This document shows, in pieces, positions 9,125 through 17,842 of a DNA stretch of 38,170 nucleotides. The position numbers and the translations under genes are program-made. The notes below the pieces were generated by a model. That model saw only the letters and a program-made list of their open reading frames with translations. It was not told where the DNA came from and searched no databases. Where the stretch lies: the NCBI GenBank assembly GCA_022072615.1, contig JAJVHS010000040.1, positions 1-38,170 of the forward strand, written 5' to 3'. Position 1 is the stretch's first letter; every line of letters begins with the position of its first letter. This DNA comes from Phycisphaerales bacterium. GTDB taxonomy: Bacteria > Planctomycetota > Phycisphaerae > Phycisphaerales > UBA1924.

Positions 9125-11077
9125 ATGGACCGGCGCCTGCTGAGGTACTACGAACAGGAACTCGGCCACCTCCAGGGGATGGCCCGGGAGTTCGCGCGCG
9201 AGCACCCCAAGATCGCCGCGCGACTGGCGATCGACGATCTGCGCGAGGAGTGCGTTGATCCCTACGTCGAGCGCCTGCTCGAGGGCTTCGCGTTCCTCGC
9301 GGCCCGCGTCCAGCTCAAGCTCGACGCCGAGTTCCCGCGGTTCACGCAGAACCTTCTCCAGGCGGTGTTCCCGCACTACCTCGCGCCGACGCCGTCGATG
9401 TGCGTCGTCGAGTTCACGCCCGATTACGGCGACGCCGAGCTCGCCGGCGGCTACAGCCTCCCCCGCGGCTCCACGCTGCGGAGCATCATCGGCAAGGGCG
9501 ACCGGACCACCTGCGACTACCGCTCGGCCCACGACGTGCTCCTGTACCCCATGCGGCTGACGCAAGCCCAGTACTACACCCGCGACGTGGGGGTCCTGAA
9601 CCTCGGGTCGGTCGCCTCGCCCGCCGGAACCGTCCGCGGTGCGATGCGGATCCGCCTCGCCGCCACCGCCGGGCTGACGATGTCGCGCCTCCAGCTTGAC
9701 CGCCTGGTCCTCAACTTCCGCGGCGAGACGCGCGTTGCCGGCCGCATCTACGAGCAGGTCTTCGGTCACTGCCGCGGGGTTATCGTCAGGTCCGTTCCCG
9801 AGGCGGGGAGCCGGGTCTCCGCGTACGCACAGTTCTTCGACCCCTCCAGCGTCGAGCGCGTCGGGTTTGAAGAGGACGAGGCCCTGCTGCCATACGACTC
9901 CCGCAGCTTCCAGGGGTACCGCCTCCTCCAGGAGTACTTCGCGTTCCCGCAGCGGTTCCTCTTTGCCGCCGTGACCGGCCTGCGGTCGGCGCTGGTCCAT
10001 TGCGAGACCAGCGAGGTGGACCTGGTCTTCCTCTTCGATCAGGAAAAGCCCGAGCTCGAGAACGTGGTGGAGACGGGTCATGTGGGCCTGTACTGCACCC
10101 CCGCGGTCAACCTCTTCCCCAAGCGGGCCGACCGTATCTTCATCACCGAGCGATTCAGCGAGCTCCAGGTCATCCCCGACCGCACGCGCCCCCTCGATTT
10201 CGAGGTCTACTCCGTCACGTCGGTGACCGGCATCGGCGCCCAGGCCGAGGACCAGACCGTGTTCCGGCCCTTCTACGCGGCCCGCGACACCGATTCGGGC
10301 GGCGCCTCCACCGGCGCCTATTTCGCCGTCAACCGGGTGCCGCGCACGATGACCGAGCGCGAGCAGCGGGCCGGCCGGCGCACCACCAGCTACGGCGGCA
10401 GCGACGTGTACCTCTCGCTGGTGGACGCGGCCAACGCCCCCTACTCCGAGGACATCCGCCAGCTCTCGATCGAGACCATGTGCACGAACCGTGACCTGCC
10501 GATCCACATCGTGCTCGGCAACATGGACACGCACTTCACGCTCGACGTCGGCGCCCCCGTCTCCGCGACGCGGGTGATGGTCGGTCCGACGGCGCCGCGG
10601 GCGTCCCACGTCGATGCTCGGCCGGGGCAGTCCGAGGGGGACCTGTCGTGGCGCCTGATCAGCCACCTCTCGCTCAACTACCTCTCGATCTGCGACACCA
10701 CGTCGAGCGCCGGCGGCTCGTCCGGCCCCGCCGAGGGCGCCGCCGCCCTGCGCGACATCCTCCGACTCTACAGCGACCGCGGCGATCCCTCGATGCGCAA
10801 GCAGGTCGACGGTGTGAAGTCGGTTCGGGTCGAGCCCATCACCCGCCGTATCACCACGCCCGGGCCGATCGTGTTCGGCCGCGGGCTTGAAGTCGGGATC
10901 GTGCTCGACCAGGCGAACTTCGAGGGGGGCTCGGGCTTCGTTCTCGGCGCGGTGCTGGACCATTTCTTCGCCCGCTACGTGAGCATGAACTCCTTCACCG
11001 AAACGGTGATCTACAGCGCCGGCCGCGAAGAACTCATGCGCTGGCCGGCACGCATGGGCCGGAGGTCGCTGCTGTGA
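9125..11077 (+). CDS. tssF: TssF, T6SS baseplate protein
   Basis: TssF forms the baseplate wedge together with TssG, TssE and TssK. The N-terminus MDRRLLRYYEQELGHLQGMA, then FAREHPKIAARL, PYVERLLEGFAFLAARVQLKLD and FPHYLAPTPSM, is diagnostic of the family (VI_C/TssF). The gene encodes 650 residues, in the normal range. The ATG at 9125 lies 22 bases after tssE; there is no clear Shine-Dalgarno sequence, but the protein start matches the family start exactly. The last bases overlap the GTG of tssG by 4, the usual tight tssF-tssG linkage. I see nothing missing. Confidence 0.95.
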   Translation: MDRRLLRYYEQELGHLQGMAREFAREHPKIAARLAIDDLREECVDPYVERLLEGFAFLAARVQLKLDAEFPRFTQNLLQAVFPHYLAPTPSMCVVEFTPDYGDAELAGGYSLPRGSTLRSIIGKGDRTTCDYRSAHDVLLYPMRLTQAQYYTRDVGVLNLGSVASPAGTVRGAMRIRLAATAGLTMSRLQLDRLVLNFRGETRVAGRIYEQVFGHCRGVIVRSVPEAGSRVSAYAQFFDPSSVERVGFEEDEALLPYDSRSFQGYRLLQEYFAFPQRFLFAAVTGLRSALVHCETSEVDLVFLFDQEKPELENVVETGHVGLYCTPAVNLFPKRADRIFITERFSELQVIPDRTRPLDFEVYSVTSVTGIGAQAEDQTVFRPFYAARDTDSGGASTGAYFAVNRVPRTMTEREQRAGRRTTSYGGSDVYLSLVDAANAPYSEDIRQLSIETMCTNRDLPIHIVLGNMDTHFTLDVGAPVSATRVMVGPTAPRASHVDARPGQSEGDLSWRLISHLSLNYLSICDTTSSAGGSSGPAEGAAALRDILRLYSDRGDPSMRKQVDGVKSVRVEPITRRITTPGPIVFGRGLEVGIVLDQANFEGGSGFVLGAVLDHFFARYVSMNSFTETVIYSAGREELMRWPARMGRRSLL

Positions 11078-12435
11078 GTTCCGCCCCGCGGCAACCTCCC
11101 CGCCCGCCGGGCACGCCGCCCAACACGCCGGGCGGTCCCGGGGCGCGGCCGGCCCCCGCCGCGCGGCCCATCATCCCCCGACCGGCAGGGCCCGCTTCTC
11201 TCGCGAGGCCCGTTTCGCCGGCCAGGCCCGCTGTCGCGCCGGGGACTCGTCCCCCAGCACCGCCGGCGCCGGCCAAGCCGCCGGCCGCTCCGCCCGCGGT
11301 CGCCAAGTCCGCGCCGGCGCCGCCCGCAAGAGCTCCACAACCCGAAACGCCGCCGCCGTCGACGCCCGAAAAACGGCGAGATCTCGATTCGCCATCATCG
11401 ACCGCCGTCCCGCTCGCGGCCTCGAAGCGCTGGCTCCACGACGCCGATTTCTACGCCCCGGACTTCTTCTACCTCTGCCGCCTCCTCGAGACCGCGTATC
11501 CGAACCTGCCCCGCCTGGGGTCTTCGTCGCTGCCGTCGTTCGATGTCGTCCGCTTCGTCCAGGAACCCTCGCTCGCGTTCCCACCGGTCACCATCCCGCG
11601 CTTCAAGGCCATGGGCGAGGCGCGAGCCGGGCGGGTCTACGTGAACTTCATGGGCATGCTCGGGCCGCACGGCCCGCTGCCGCTTCACCTCACCGAGTAC
11701 GCCCGCGATCGTGAGCGCAACGCCTCCGACCCGACCCTCGCCCGCTTCCTGGACATCTTCAACCACCGGATGATCTCGCTGTTCTACCGGGCGTGGTCGG
11801 TCAACCAGATGACCGTGAGCGCCGACCGGCCCGACGAGGACCGGTATGTCACGTACGTCGGGAGCCTCTGCGGCCTGGGGATGCCGTCGCTGATGCGCCG
11901 GGACGATCTGCCCGACGAGGCCAAGCTCCACTACTGCGGCAGGCTCTCGCACCCGACGCGCAACGCCGAGGGCCTCGAGGCGATCGTGCGCTCGTATTTC
12001 GGGGTCCGGGCACAGGTGATCGAGTTCGTCGGGCGCTGGCTCGACCTGCCCGAGCGAGACTGGTGCCACCTCGGCGCCCGGCGCGCTTCGACGGCGCTGG
12101 GCCGCGGGGCGGTCGTCGGCAGCCGGACGTGGGATGTCCAGAGCTGCATCCGCATCCGCCTTGGCCCGTTGAAGCTGCGGGACTACTGCCGGCTGCTCCC
12201 GGGCGGACCAAGTCACAAGCGTCTCATCGCGTGGGTGCGTAACTACGTGGGCTTCGAGACCGACTTTGAGTTCCAGCTCGTGCTCGAGCAGCCCGAGGTT
12301 CCGGAGATACGGCTCGGCGGGCCGCGGGAGACCGGGTCGCGGCTGGGGTGGACGACGTGGCTGCGGTCGCTTGATGCATCGCACGACCGCGACGATCTGG
12401 TCACGCAGGGAGACCGTACCGTTCGGCACGAATAG
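11074..12435 (+). CDS. tssG: TssG, T6SS baseplate protein with proline-rich N-terminal extension
   Basis: TssG clamps two TssF copies in the baseplate wedge. The family body starts near residue 125 (DFYAPDFFYLCRLLETAYPNL) and continues through VRFVQEPSLAFPP, the YVNFMGMLGPHGPLPLHLTEY motif (diagnostic) and LFYRAWSV, to CRLLPGGPSHKRL near the end. Before this, residues 1 to about 112 are a Pro/Ala/Arg-rich, probably disordered segment that ordinary TssG proteins lack. The GTG start overlaps the tssF stop (GTGA), and no credible later start exists before the conserved body, so the extension is probably translated. Its role is unknown; it could bind a partner. Total length is 453 residues. Confidence 0.92.
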   Translation: MSSAPRQPPRPPGTPPNTPGGPGARPAPAARPIIPRPAGPASLARPVSPARPAVAPGTRPPAPPAPAKPPAAPPAVAKSAPAPPARAPQPETPPPSTPEKRRDLDSPSSTAVPLAASKRWLHDADFYAPDFFYLCRLLETAYPNLPRLGSSSLPSFDVVRFVQEPSLAFPPVTIPRFKAMGEARAGRVYVNFMGMLGPHGPLPLHLTEYARDRERNASDPTLARFLDIFNHRMISLFYRAWSVNQMTVSADRPDEDRYVTYVGSLCGLGMPSLMRRDDLPDEAKLHYCGRLSHPTRNAEGLEAIVRSYFGVRAQVIEFVGRWLDLPERDWCHLGARRASTALGRGAVVGSRTWDVQSCIRIRLGPLKLRDYCRLLPGGPSHKRLIAWVRNYVGFETDFEFQLVLEQPEVPEIRLGGPRETGSRLGWTTWLRSLDASHDRDDLVTQGDRTVRHE

Positions 12436-12508
12436 CCGGTCGCACGCGAGCGGTGGGAGTGCCGACGACACAGATGCCGGGTCAGCACCCGGCGGCAAGG
12501 GGTGGGAG

Positions 12509-15256
12509 ATGGCCGAGATCAGCCGAGTCAAACTCTTCGGGAAGCTCAACAGCCTCTGCTACAAGGCGCTGGAGGCTTCCACCGTGTTCTGCAAGCTCCG
12601 GGGCAACCCGTACGTCGAGATCGTGCACTGGGTCCAGCAGATCCTCCAGAACCAGGATTCGGACCTTCACCAGCTCATCCGCCATTTCCAGATCAACCCG
12701 AGCAAGCTCGCCTCCGATATCACCGCGGCGCTGGATCGCCTCCCGCGCGGGTCGACGTCGATCTCCGATCTGTCGGGGCACCTCGACGCGACCGTCAAGG
12801 AAGCGTGGGGATTCGCCACGCTGATGTTCGGCGAGTCGCAGGTCCGGTCCGGGCACCTGATGGTGGCATGGGTCAAGACCGAGGCGCTCAGGCCCGTGCT
12901 GCTCAGCGTCTCGCGCGAGTTCGAGAAGATCAAGCCCGACACGCTCACCGACGAGTTCGCCCAGCTCCTTCGCGCCAGCCCCGAGGAAGGCCAGATCGCC
13001 AGCGACGGCAGCGGCATGGGGGCGGGCGCCGGCGCGGCGCCGGGCGAATCGTCCGGGGCCATCGCCCCGGCCCAGCTCGGCAAGGAAGAAGCGCTCAAGC
13101 GATTCTGCGTCGACCTGACGGAGAACGCCCGGGCCGGCAAGATGGACCCCATCGTCGGCCGCGACGAGGAGATCCGCCAGTGCGTGGACATCCTGATGCG
13201 ACGCCGCCAGAACAACCCCATCCTCACCGGTGAAGCCGGCGTCGGAAAGACCGCGGTCGTCGAGGGCTTCGCCCAGCGCATCGTCGCCGGCGACGTGCCC
13301 CCCCAGCTCAAGGACGTCCGCATGCTCGCGCTCGACATCGGCCTGCTCCAGGCCGGCGCGAGCATGAAGGGCGAGTTCGAGAACCGCCTCCGCCAGGTCA
13401 TCGACGAGGTGCAGGCGTCCACCCGGCCCATCATCCTCTTCATCGACGAGTGCCACACGCTCATCGGCGCGGGCGGCGCCGCCGGCCAGAACGACGCGGC
13501 GAACCTCCTCAAGCCCGCGCTCGCCCGCGGCACGCTCCGCACCATCGGCGCGACGACCCAGGCCGAGTACAAGAAGTACTTCGAGAAGGACCCGGCGCTC
13601 ACCCGCCGCTTCCAGGTCGTCAAAGTCGACGAGCCCGACGAGAAGAAGGCGCTGCTCATGATCCGCGGCCTCGCGGGCGTCATGGAGAAGCACTTCAAGA
13701 TCCAGGTGCTCGACGAGGCGCTCGAGAACGCCGTCAAGCTGTCCAAGCGTTACATCCAGGGCCGCCAGCTCCCCGACAAGGCGGTGAGCCTGCTCGATAC
13801 CGCGTGCGCCCGCGTCGCCGTCAGCCTGCACGCCGTGCCGGCGCGGATCGACGACTGCCGGCGCCGGATCGAGGGCCTCAGGACCGAACTGGCGATCATC
13901 GACCGCGAAACCGCCATCGGCGTCGACCATGCCGACCGTCGCAAGGAGGTCGTCTCTTCGCTCGAAGCCGAGCAGGCCCGGCTGAAGGACCTCGACGCCC
14001 ACTTTGCTCGCGAAAAGGAACTGGTCGAGAAGATTCTCGCGATCCGCGGCAAGCTCCGGGCCGGCGGCGTCTCTCCCGACACGGGCGCAGCCGTCGCCAC
14101 CGCGGCGCCCCAGGCGGCTGCTGCCGCCAACGGCGCTGCGCCCATGGCCCAGCCCCTCTCCGAGGACGCGCGCCTGGCCGCGATGGAGGAACTCAAGAAG
14201 CTCCAGGCCGAGCTCGCGTCGCTCCAAGGAGAGAACCCGCTCATCCTCCCGAGCGTGGACGGTCAGGCCGTCGCCTCCGTGGTCGCGGACTGGACCGGCA
14301 TCCCGGTGGGCCGCATGGTCCGCAACGAGATCGAGAGCGTGCTCAAGCTCGCCGACACCCTCGAGAAACGCGTCATCGGCCAGAGGCACGGCCTTGAAGA
14401 GATCGCCAAGCGCATCCAGCTCAGCCGGGCCAAGCTCGACAACCCGCAGCGGCCGATCGGCGTGTTCATGCTCGTCGGCCCGTCGGGCGTCGGCAAGACG
14501 GAAACGGCGATCGCGCTGGCGGAGTCCCTCTACGGCGGCACCCACGCGCTGATCACGATCAACATGAGCGAGTACCAGGAGGCCCACAAGGTCTCGACGC
14601 TCATGGGTTCGCCGCCCGGGTACGTCGGCTACGGCCAGGGCGGCGTCCTGACGGAGGCGGTCCGCCGTCGCCCGTACTCGGTCGTGCTGCTCGACGAGGT
14701 CGAGAAGGCCCACGCCGACGTCCACGAGATCTTCTTCCAGGTCTTCGACAAGGGCATGATGAAGGACTCCGAGGGCGTCGACATCGACTTCAAGAACACG
14801 ATCATCCTGCTTACCTCCAACGCGGGCACCGATCTGGTCGTCAACATGTGCAAGGACCCCGAGCTCAAGCCCGACCCCGAGGCGCTCCAGAAGGCCCTGC
14901 GCGAGCCGCTGCTGAAGGTCTTCCCGCCCGCGCTGCTCGGGCGGATCAACGTCGTTCCCTACTACCCGATCTCCGACTCGATGATGCGATCGATCATCGC
15001 GCTGCAGCTCTCGCGCATCGCCCGCCGCGTGGAGGAAGGCCACCGCGTGCCGTTCACGTACGACCCGGCGGTCGTCGAGACCATCGTGGCCAGGTGCACC
15101 GAGCTCGAATCCGGCGCCCGGGCCATCGACGCCATCATCACCCGCCAGATGCTGCCGCGCATCGGCCGTGAGATCCTCGAGCGGATGGTGGAGGGCAAAC
15201 CGATCGAGAAGGTCCACGTCGCGGTCAAGGACAGCGAGTTCGAGTACGCGTTCTAG
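12509..15256 (+). CDS. tssH: TssH/ClpV, T6SS sheath-disassembling AAA+ ATPase
   Basis: ClpV unfolds contracted TssB/TssC sheath for reuse, using two AAA+ modules. The 915-residue protein has an N-terminal Clp-N domain (residues 10-160), a first P-loop GEAGVGKT at 241-248 with Walker B ILFIDECHTL near 308, a coiled middle region (about 440-560, interrupted by an Ala-rich linker), a second P-loop GPSGVGKT at 657-664 with Walker B SVVLLDEVEKAH, and a ClpB-type C-terminal domain. The start is the ATG at 12509, preceded by AAGGGG; an upstream open extension to 12266 overlaps tssG and is not used. ClpV rather than ClpB is supported by the gene neighbourhood and the N-terminal domain sequence. Confidence 0.95.
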   Translation: MAEISRVKLFGKLNSLCYKALEASTVFCKLRGNPYVEIVHWVQQILQNQDSDLHQLIRHFQINPSKLASDITAALDRLPRGSTSISDLSGHLDATVKEAWGFATLMFGESQVRSGHLMVAWVKTEALRPVLLSVSREFEKIKPDTLTDEFAQLLRASPEEGQIASDGSGMGAGAGAAPGESSGAIAPAQLGKEEALKRFCVDLTENARAGKMDPIVGRDEEIRQCVDILMRRRQNNPILTGEAGVGKTAVVEGFAQRIVAGDVPPQLKDVRMLALDIGLLQAGASMKGEFENRLRQVIDEVQASTRPIILFIDECHTLIGAGGAAGQNDAANLLKPALARGTLRTIGATTQAEYKKYFEKDPALTRRFQVVKVDEPDEKKALLMIRGLAGVMEKHFKIQVLDEALENAVKLSKRYIQGRQLPDKAVSLLDTACARVAVSLHAVPARIDDCRRRIEGLRTELAIIDRETAIGVDHADRRKEVVSSLEAEQARLKDLDAHFAREKELVEKILAIRGKLRAGGVSPDTGAAVATAAPQAAAAANGAAPMAQPLSEDARLAAMEELKKLQAELASLQGENPLILPSVDGQAVASVVADWTGIPVGRMVRNEIESVLKLADTLEKRVIGQRHGLEEIAKRIQLSRAKLDNPQRPIGVFMLVGPSGVGKTETAIALAESLYGGTHALITINMSEYQEAHKVSTLMGSPPGYVGYGQGGVLTEAVRRRPYSVVLLDEVEKAHADVHEIFFQVFDKGMMKDSEGVDIDFKNTIILLTSNAGTDLVVNMCKDPELKPDPEALQKALREPLLKVFPPALLGRINVVPYYPISDSMMRSIIALQLSRIARRVEEGHRVPFTYDPAVVETIVARCTELESGARAIDAIITRQMLPRIGREILERMVEGKPIEKVHVAVKDSEFEYAF

Positions 15257-15273
15257 GCAGAGGAGCGGTAGCG

Positions 15274-15312
15274 ATGTCGCGGTGCACTGCAGAAAAACCA
15301 CGAGGACGGTGA
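15274..15312 (+). CDS. Candidate 12-codon leader ORF upstream of vgrG
   Basis: An ATG at 15274, preceded by AGGAG at 15261-15265 with eight bases between, opens a reading frame encoding MSRCTAEKPRGR and ending in TGA at 15310-15312. The vgrG ATG follows one base later, at 15314. The placement looks like a translational coupling leader, but a chance short frame cannot be excluded. No known peptide is recognised. Confidence 0.3.
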   Translation: MSRCTAEKPRGR

Positions 15313-15313
15313 A

Positions 15314-17410
15314 ATGCCGCTGACCCAGGACAACCGCTTCATCGCCATCGACACCCCGCTGGGCAAGGACAAGCTATTGCTCGTCCGGTTTACCTGCCGC
15401 GAGCTGCTCTCGCGCCTCTACGAGATCGACGCCGAAGTGACCAGCGATGATCACAGCGTCGATTTCGACAAGATCCTCGGCATGCCCGTCACCATCCGCA
15501 TGCTCCGCGGCGACGGCAAGTCCCGCTGCTTCTCGGGCATCGTCTCCCGCGCGGTCCAGACCGGCGCGCCCGGCGAGCATGCCCGCTACGAGCTGCGCAT
15601 CGTCCCGTGGTTCTGGCTGCTCACCCGCACCGCCGACTGCCGCATCTTCCAGAACAAGTCCATCCCCGACGTCGTCAAGGCGGTCTTCGGCCTCTACAAC
15701 TTCGCCGATTTCAAGGCCAACCTCTCCGGCGACTACAAACCCCGCGAGTACCAGGTCCAGTACCGCGAGACCGACTTTAACTTCGTCAGCCGGCTCCTGG
15801 AGCAGGAGGGCATCACCTACTACTTCGAGCACGCCGAGAACGGCAAGCACACCATGCACCTGGTCGACGCGCCGACCGCCTTCGCCCCTTTCAAGGGCTA
15901 CGAGAAGATCGACTGGGCCGGGTCGCGCGGCCGCGCCCTCGACAAGCAGGTCATCCTCGATTGGACCTACGAGAAATCGGTCCAGCCCGCCAAGTACGCG
16001 ACCACGGACTTCAACTTCAAGAAGCCCAGCACCCCGCTGCTCGCTCCCGCGGAGAACCCGCCCAAGCACGCGGCCAAAGAGTTCGAGATCTTCGACGCGC
16101 CCGGCGAGTACGAAGAAAAGGCAGCCGGCGAGGAGATCGCCAAGATCAGGCTCCAGGAGCTCCAGTCCTCGCAGGAGCTCGTAACCGGCGCGGGCAACTC
16201 GCGCGGCATCGCCGTCGGCTGCACGTTCGAGCTCGGCGCACCGCCCCGCGACTCGTGGAAGGGCAAGAAGTGGCTCGTTACCGAGGCGGTCCACCGCGCT
16301 GTGAGCGACCCCTTCCTCGCGCAGCGCGGGGGGACGGAGGAGGAGTACTCCTGCCGGTTCACCGCGGTCGCCTCCGACGTGCTCTGGCGGCCCGCCCGTT
16401 CGACGCCCAAGCCCACCATCCCCGGACCGCAGACGGCGATGGTGTGCGGCCCCAAGGGCAACGACATCCACACCGACGAGTTCGGCCGCGTCAAGGTCAA
16501 GTTCCACTGGGACCGCGAGAGCAAGGGCGACGAGAACAGCTCGTGCTGGATCCGCGTCTGCCAGCACTGGGCGGGCAAGCAGTGGGGGACCATGATGATC
16601 CCCCGCACCGGCCAGGAAGTCGTCGTCGAGTTCCTCGAGGGCGACCCGGACCGCCCCATCATCACCGGCCGCGTCTACAACTCCGAATCCAACGTTCCCT
16701 ACAAGCTGCCCGACTTCGCGTCCGTCTCCACGTGGAAGAGCCTTTCCACCCCCGACGGCGGAGGCTTCAACGAGCTGCGCTTCGAGGACAAGAAGGGCAG
16801 CGAGGTCGTCTTCTTCCACGCCCAGAAAGACCTTGAAATCCGGGCCAAGAACGACCGCCACGAGACCATCGAGCGCGACCGCCACCTCGTCGTGCAGCGC
16901 GACCGCGTCGACCACATCAAGCAGGACCATCACGCCACCGTCGACCGCGACCACTTCGAGAAGATCGGCCGCGACGTCAGCACCAAGATCGCCGGCAAGG
17001 AGATGCGCGAGGTCACCGGGTCGATGTCGCTCAAGGTCAAGGACGACGTCGCCCAGGAGTTCGACGCCAAGGCCTCGACGAAGGTCAAGGAGAAGTACTC
17101 AATCAAGGCCAAGGAGATCGTCATCGAGGGCGAGTCTCACGTCACCGTGAAGGTCGGCCAGTGCCACATCTCCATCGATTCCAGCGGCGTCACCGTCGGC
17201 GCCCAGAAGATCGAGCTCGAATCCAAGTCCGACATCACCATGAAGGCGAACGCCAACATCACCGCCGAGGCCACCGCCAACCTCGGACTCAAGGGGACCG
17301 CGGGCGCGACGCTCGAATCTCCGGCGCAGACAGAGGTCAAGGGAACGAACGCGTCCGTGCAGGGTTCGGCCATGCTCAAGCTCGCGGGCGGCATGGTCAT
17401 GATCAACTAA
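15314..17410 (+). CDS. vgrG: VgrG (TssI), T6SS spike protein
   Basis: VgrG trimers form the puncturing spike at the tip of the Hcp tube and carry effectors. The 698-residue protein has the gp27-like base (residues 1 to about 340, with YQVQYRETDFNFVSRLLEQE and EGITYYFEH, which are diagnostic), an OB-fold gp5-like segment (about 372-460, with DEFGRVKVKFHWDRE and WIRVCQHWAGKQWG), and a C-terminal beta-prism with repeated short strands (DITMKANANITAEATANL). It ends at GGMVMIN without a toxin extension, so effectors are probably carried by separate proteins or through the PAAR tip. The GAGGACGG before the ATG serves as ribosome site. The genes that follow are very probably its cargo module. Confidence 0.96.
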   Translation: MPLTQDNRFIAIDTPLGKDKLLLVRFTCRELLSRLYEIDAEVTSDDHSVDFDKILGMPVTIRMLRGDGKSRCFSGIVSRAVQTGAPGEHARYELRIVPWFWLLTRTADCRIFQNKSIPDVVKAVFGLYNFADFKANLSGDYKPREYQVQYRETDFNFVSRLLEQEGITYYFEHAENGKHTMHLVDAPTAFAPFKGYEKIDWAGSRGRALDKQVILDWTYEKSVQPAKYATTDFNFKKPSTPLLAPAENPPKHAAKEFEIFDAPGEYEEKAAGEEIAKIRLQELQSSQELVTGAGNSRGIAVGCTFELGAPPRDSWKGKKWLVTEAVHRAVSDPFLAQRGGTEEEYSCRFTAVASDVLWRPARSTPKPTIPGPQTAMVCGPKGNDIHTDEFGRVKVKFHWDRESKGDENSSCWIRVCQHWAGKQWGTMMIPRTGQEVVVEFLEGDPDRPIITGRVYNSESNVPYKLPDFASVSTWKSLSTPDGGGFNELRFEDKKGSEVVFFHAQKDLEIRAKNDRHETIERDRHLVVQRDRVDHIKQDHHATVDRDHFEKIGRDVSTKIAGKEMREVTGSMSLKVKDDVAQEFDAKASTKVKEKYSIKAKEIVIEGESHVTVKVGQCHISIDSSGVTVGAQKIELESKSDITMKANANITAEATANLGLKGTAGATLESPAQTEVKGTNASVQGSAMLKLAGGMVMIN

Positions 17411-17422
17411 CGAGGTCGAGAG

Positions 17423-17827
17423 ATGCCCGGTCCCAAGGATTTCACCCAGTGCACGCTCGAGGCCGTCAAGGACCCGCTCCAGGCCAAGGACGCCATCACC
17501 GCCGAACCCGGCGCCAAGCAGAAGCCCGCGGAAGGCGGCAAGGAAAAGAAAGGTGCCGGCATCGGCACGGTCTCTTCGTCGGCGGCCGCGGAAGCATCGC
17601 AGGCGGGCGAGCCTCAGCCCGCGCTCACCTGGGTCGGTGTTCACCTGGTCGATGACAAAGGCAACCCGGCTCCGAATCACCGCTACAAGGTCAAGCTGCC
17701 GGACGGCTCCATCCAGGAAGGCGTGACGGACGAAGAAGGCAAGGCGCGGTGGGACGGCGTGCATGACGGGTCGGTCGAAATCTGTTTTCCCGATATCCAC
17801 GGAGACGAGTGGCAACCCGCCAGTTGA
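17423..17827 (+). CDS. Small transthyretin-like VgrG-associated protein
   Basis: This 134-residue protein starts 12 bases after vgrG. Residues 1-65 are a Lys/Ala/Glu-rich flexible segment. Residues 68-130 form a compact beta domain (WVGVHLVDDKGNPAPNHRYK, then KLPDGSIQEGVTDEEGKARW and EICFPDIHGDEW) that matches the transthyretin/carboxypeptidase-regulatory-like domains often attached to VgrG C-termini or encoded beside them. In such systems the domain connects the spike tip to PAAR or effector proteins. Here it is a separate gene, so an adaptor role between VgrG and cargo is plausible but inferred. No signal peptide or catalytic motif is visible. Confidence 0.7.
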   Translation: MPGPKDFTQCTLEAVKDPLQAKDAITAEPGAKQKPAEGGKEKKGAGIGTVSSSAAAEASQAGEPQPALTWVGVHLVDDKGNPAPNHRYKVKLPDGSIQEGVTDEEGKARWDGVHDGSVEICFPDIHGDEWQPAS

Positions 17828-17842
17828 GAGGGAGCGACCCGA

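Noticed and set aside
12482..15301. Minus-strand open frame of 939 codons opposite tssH and similar long antisense frames (1755-3095, 9083-10963, 15374-16954)
   Set aside because: They are products of high third-position G/C opposite well-supported genes and have no recognisable domains or ribosome sites.
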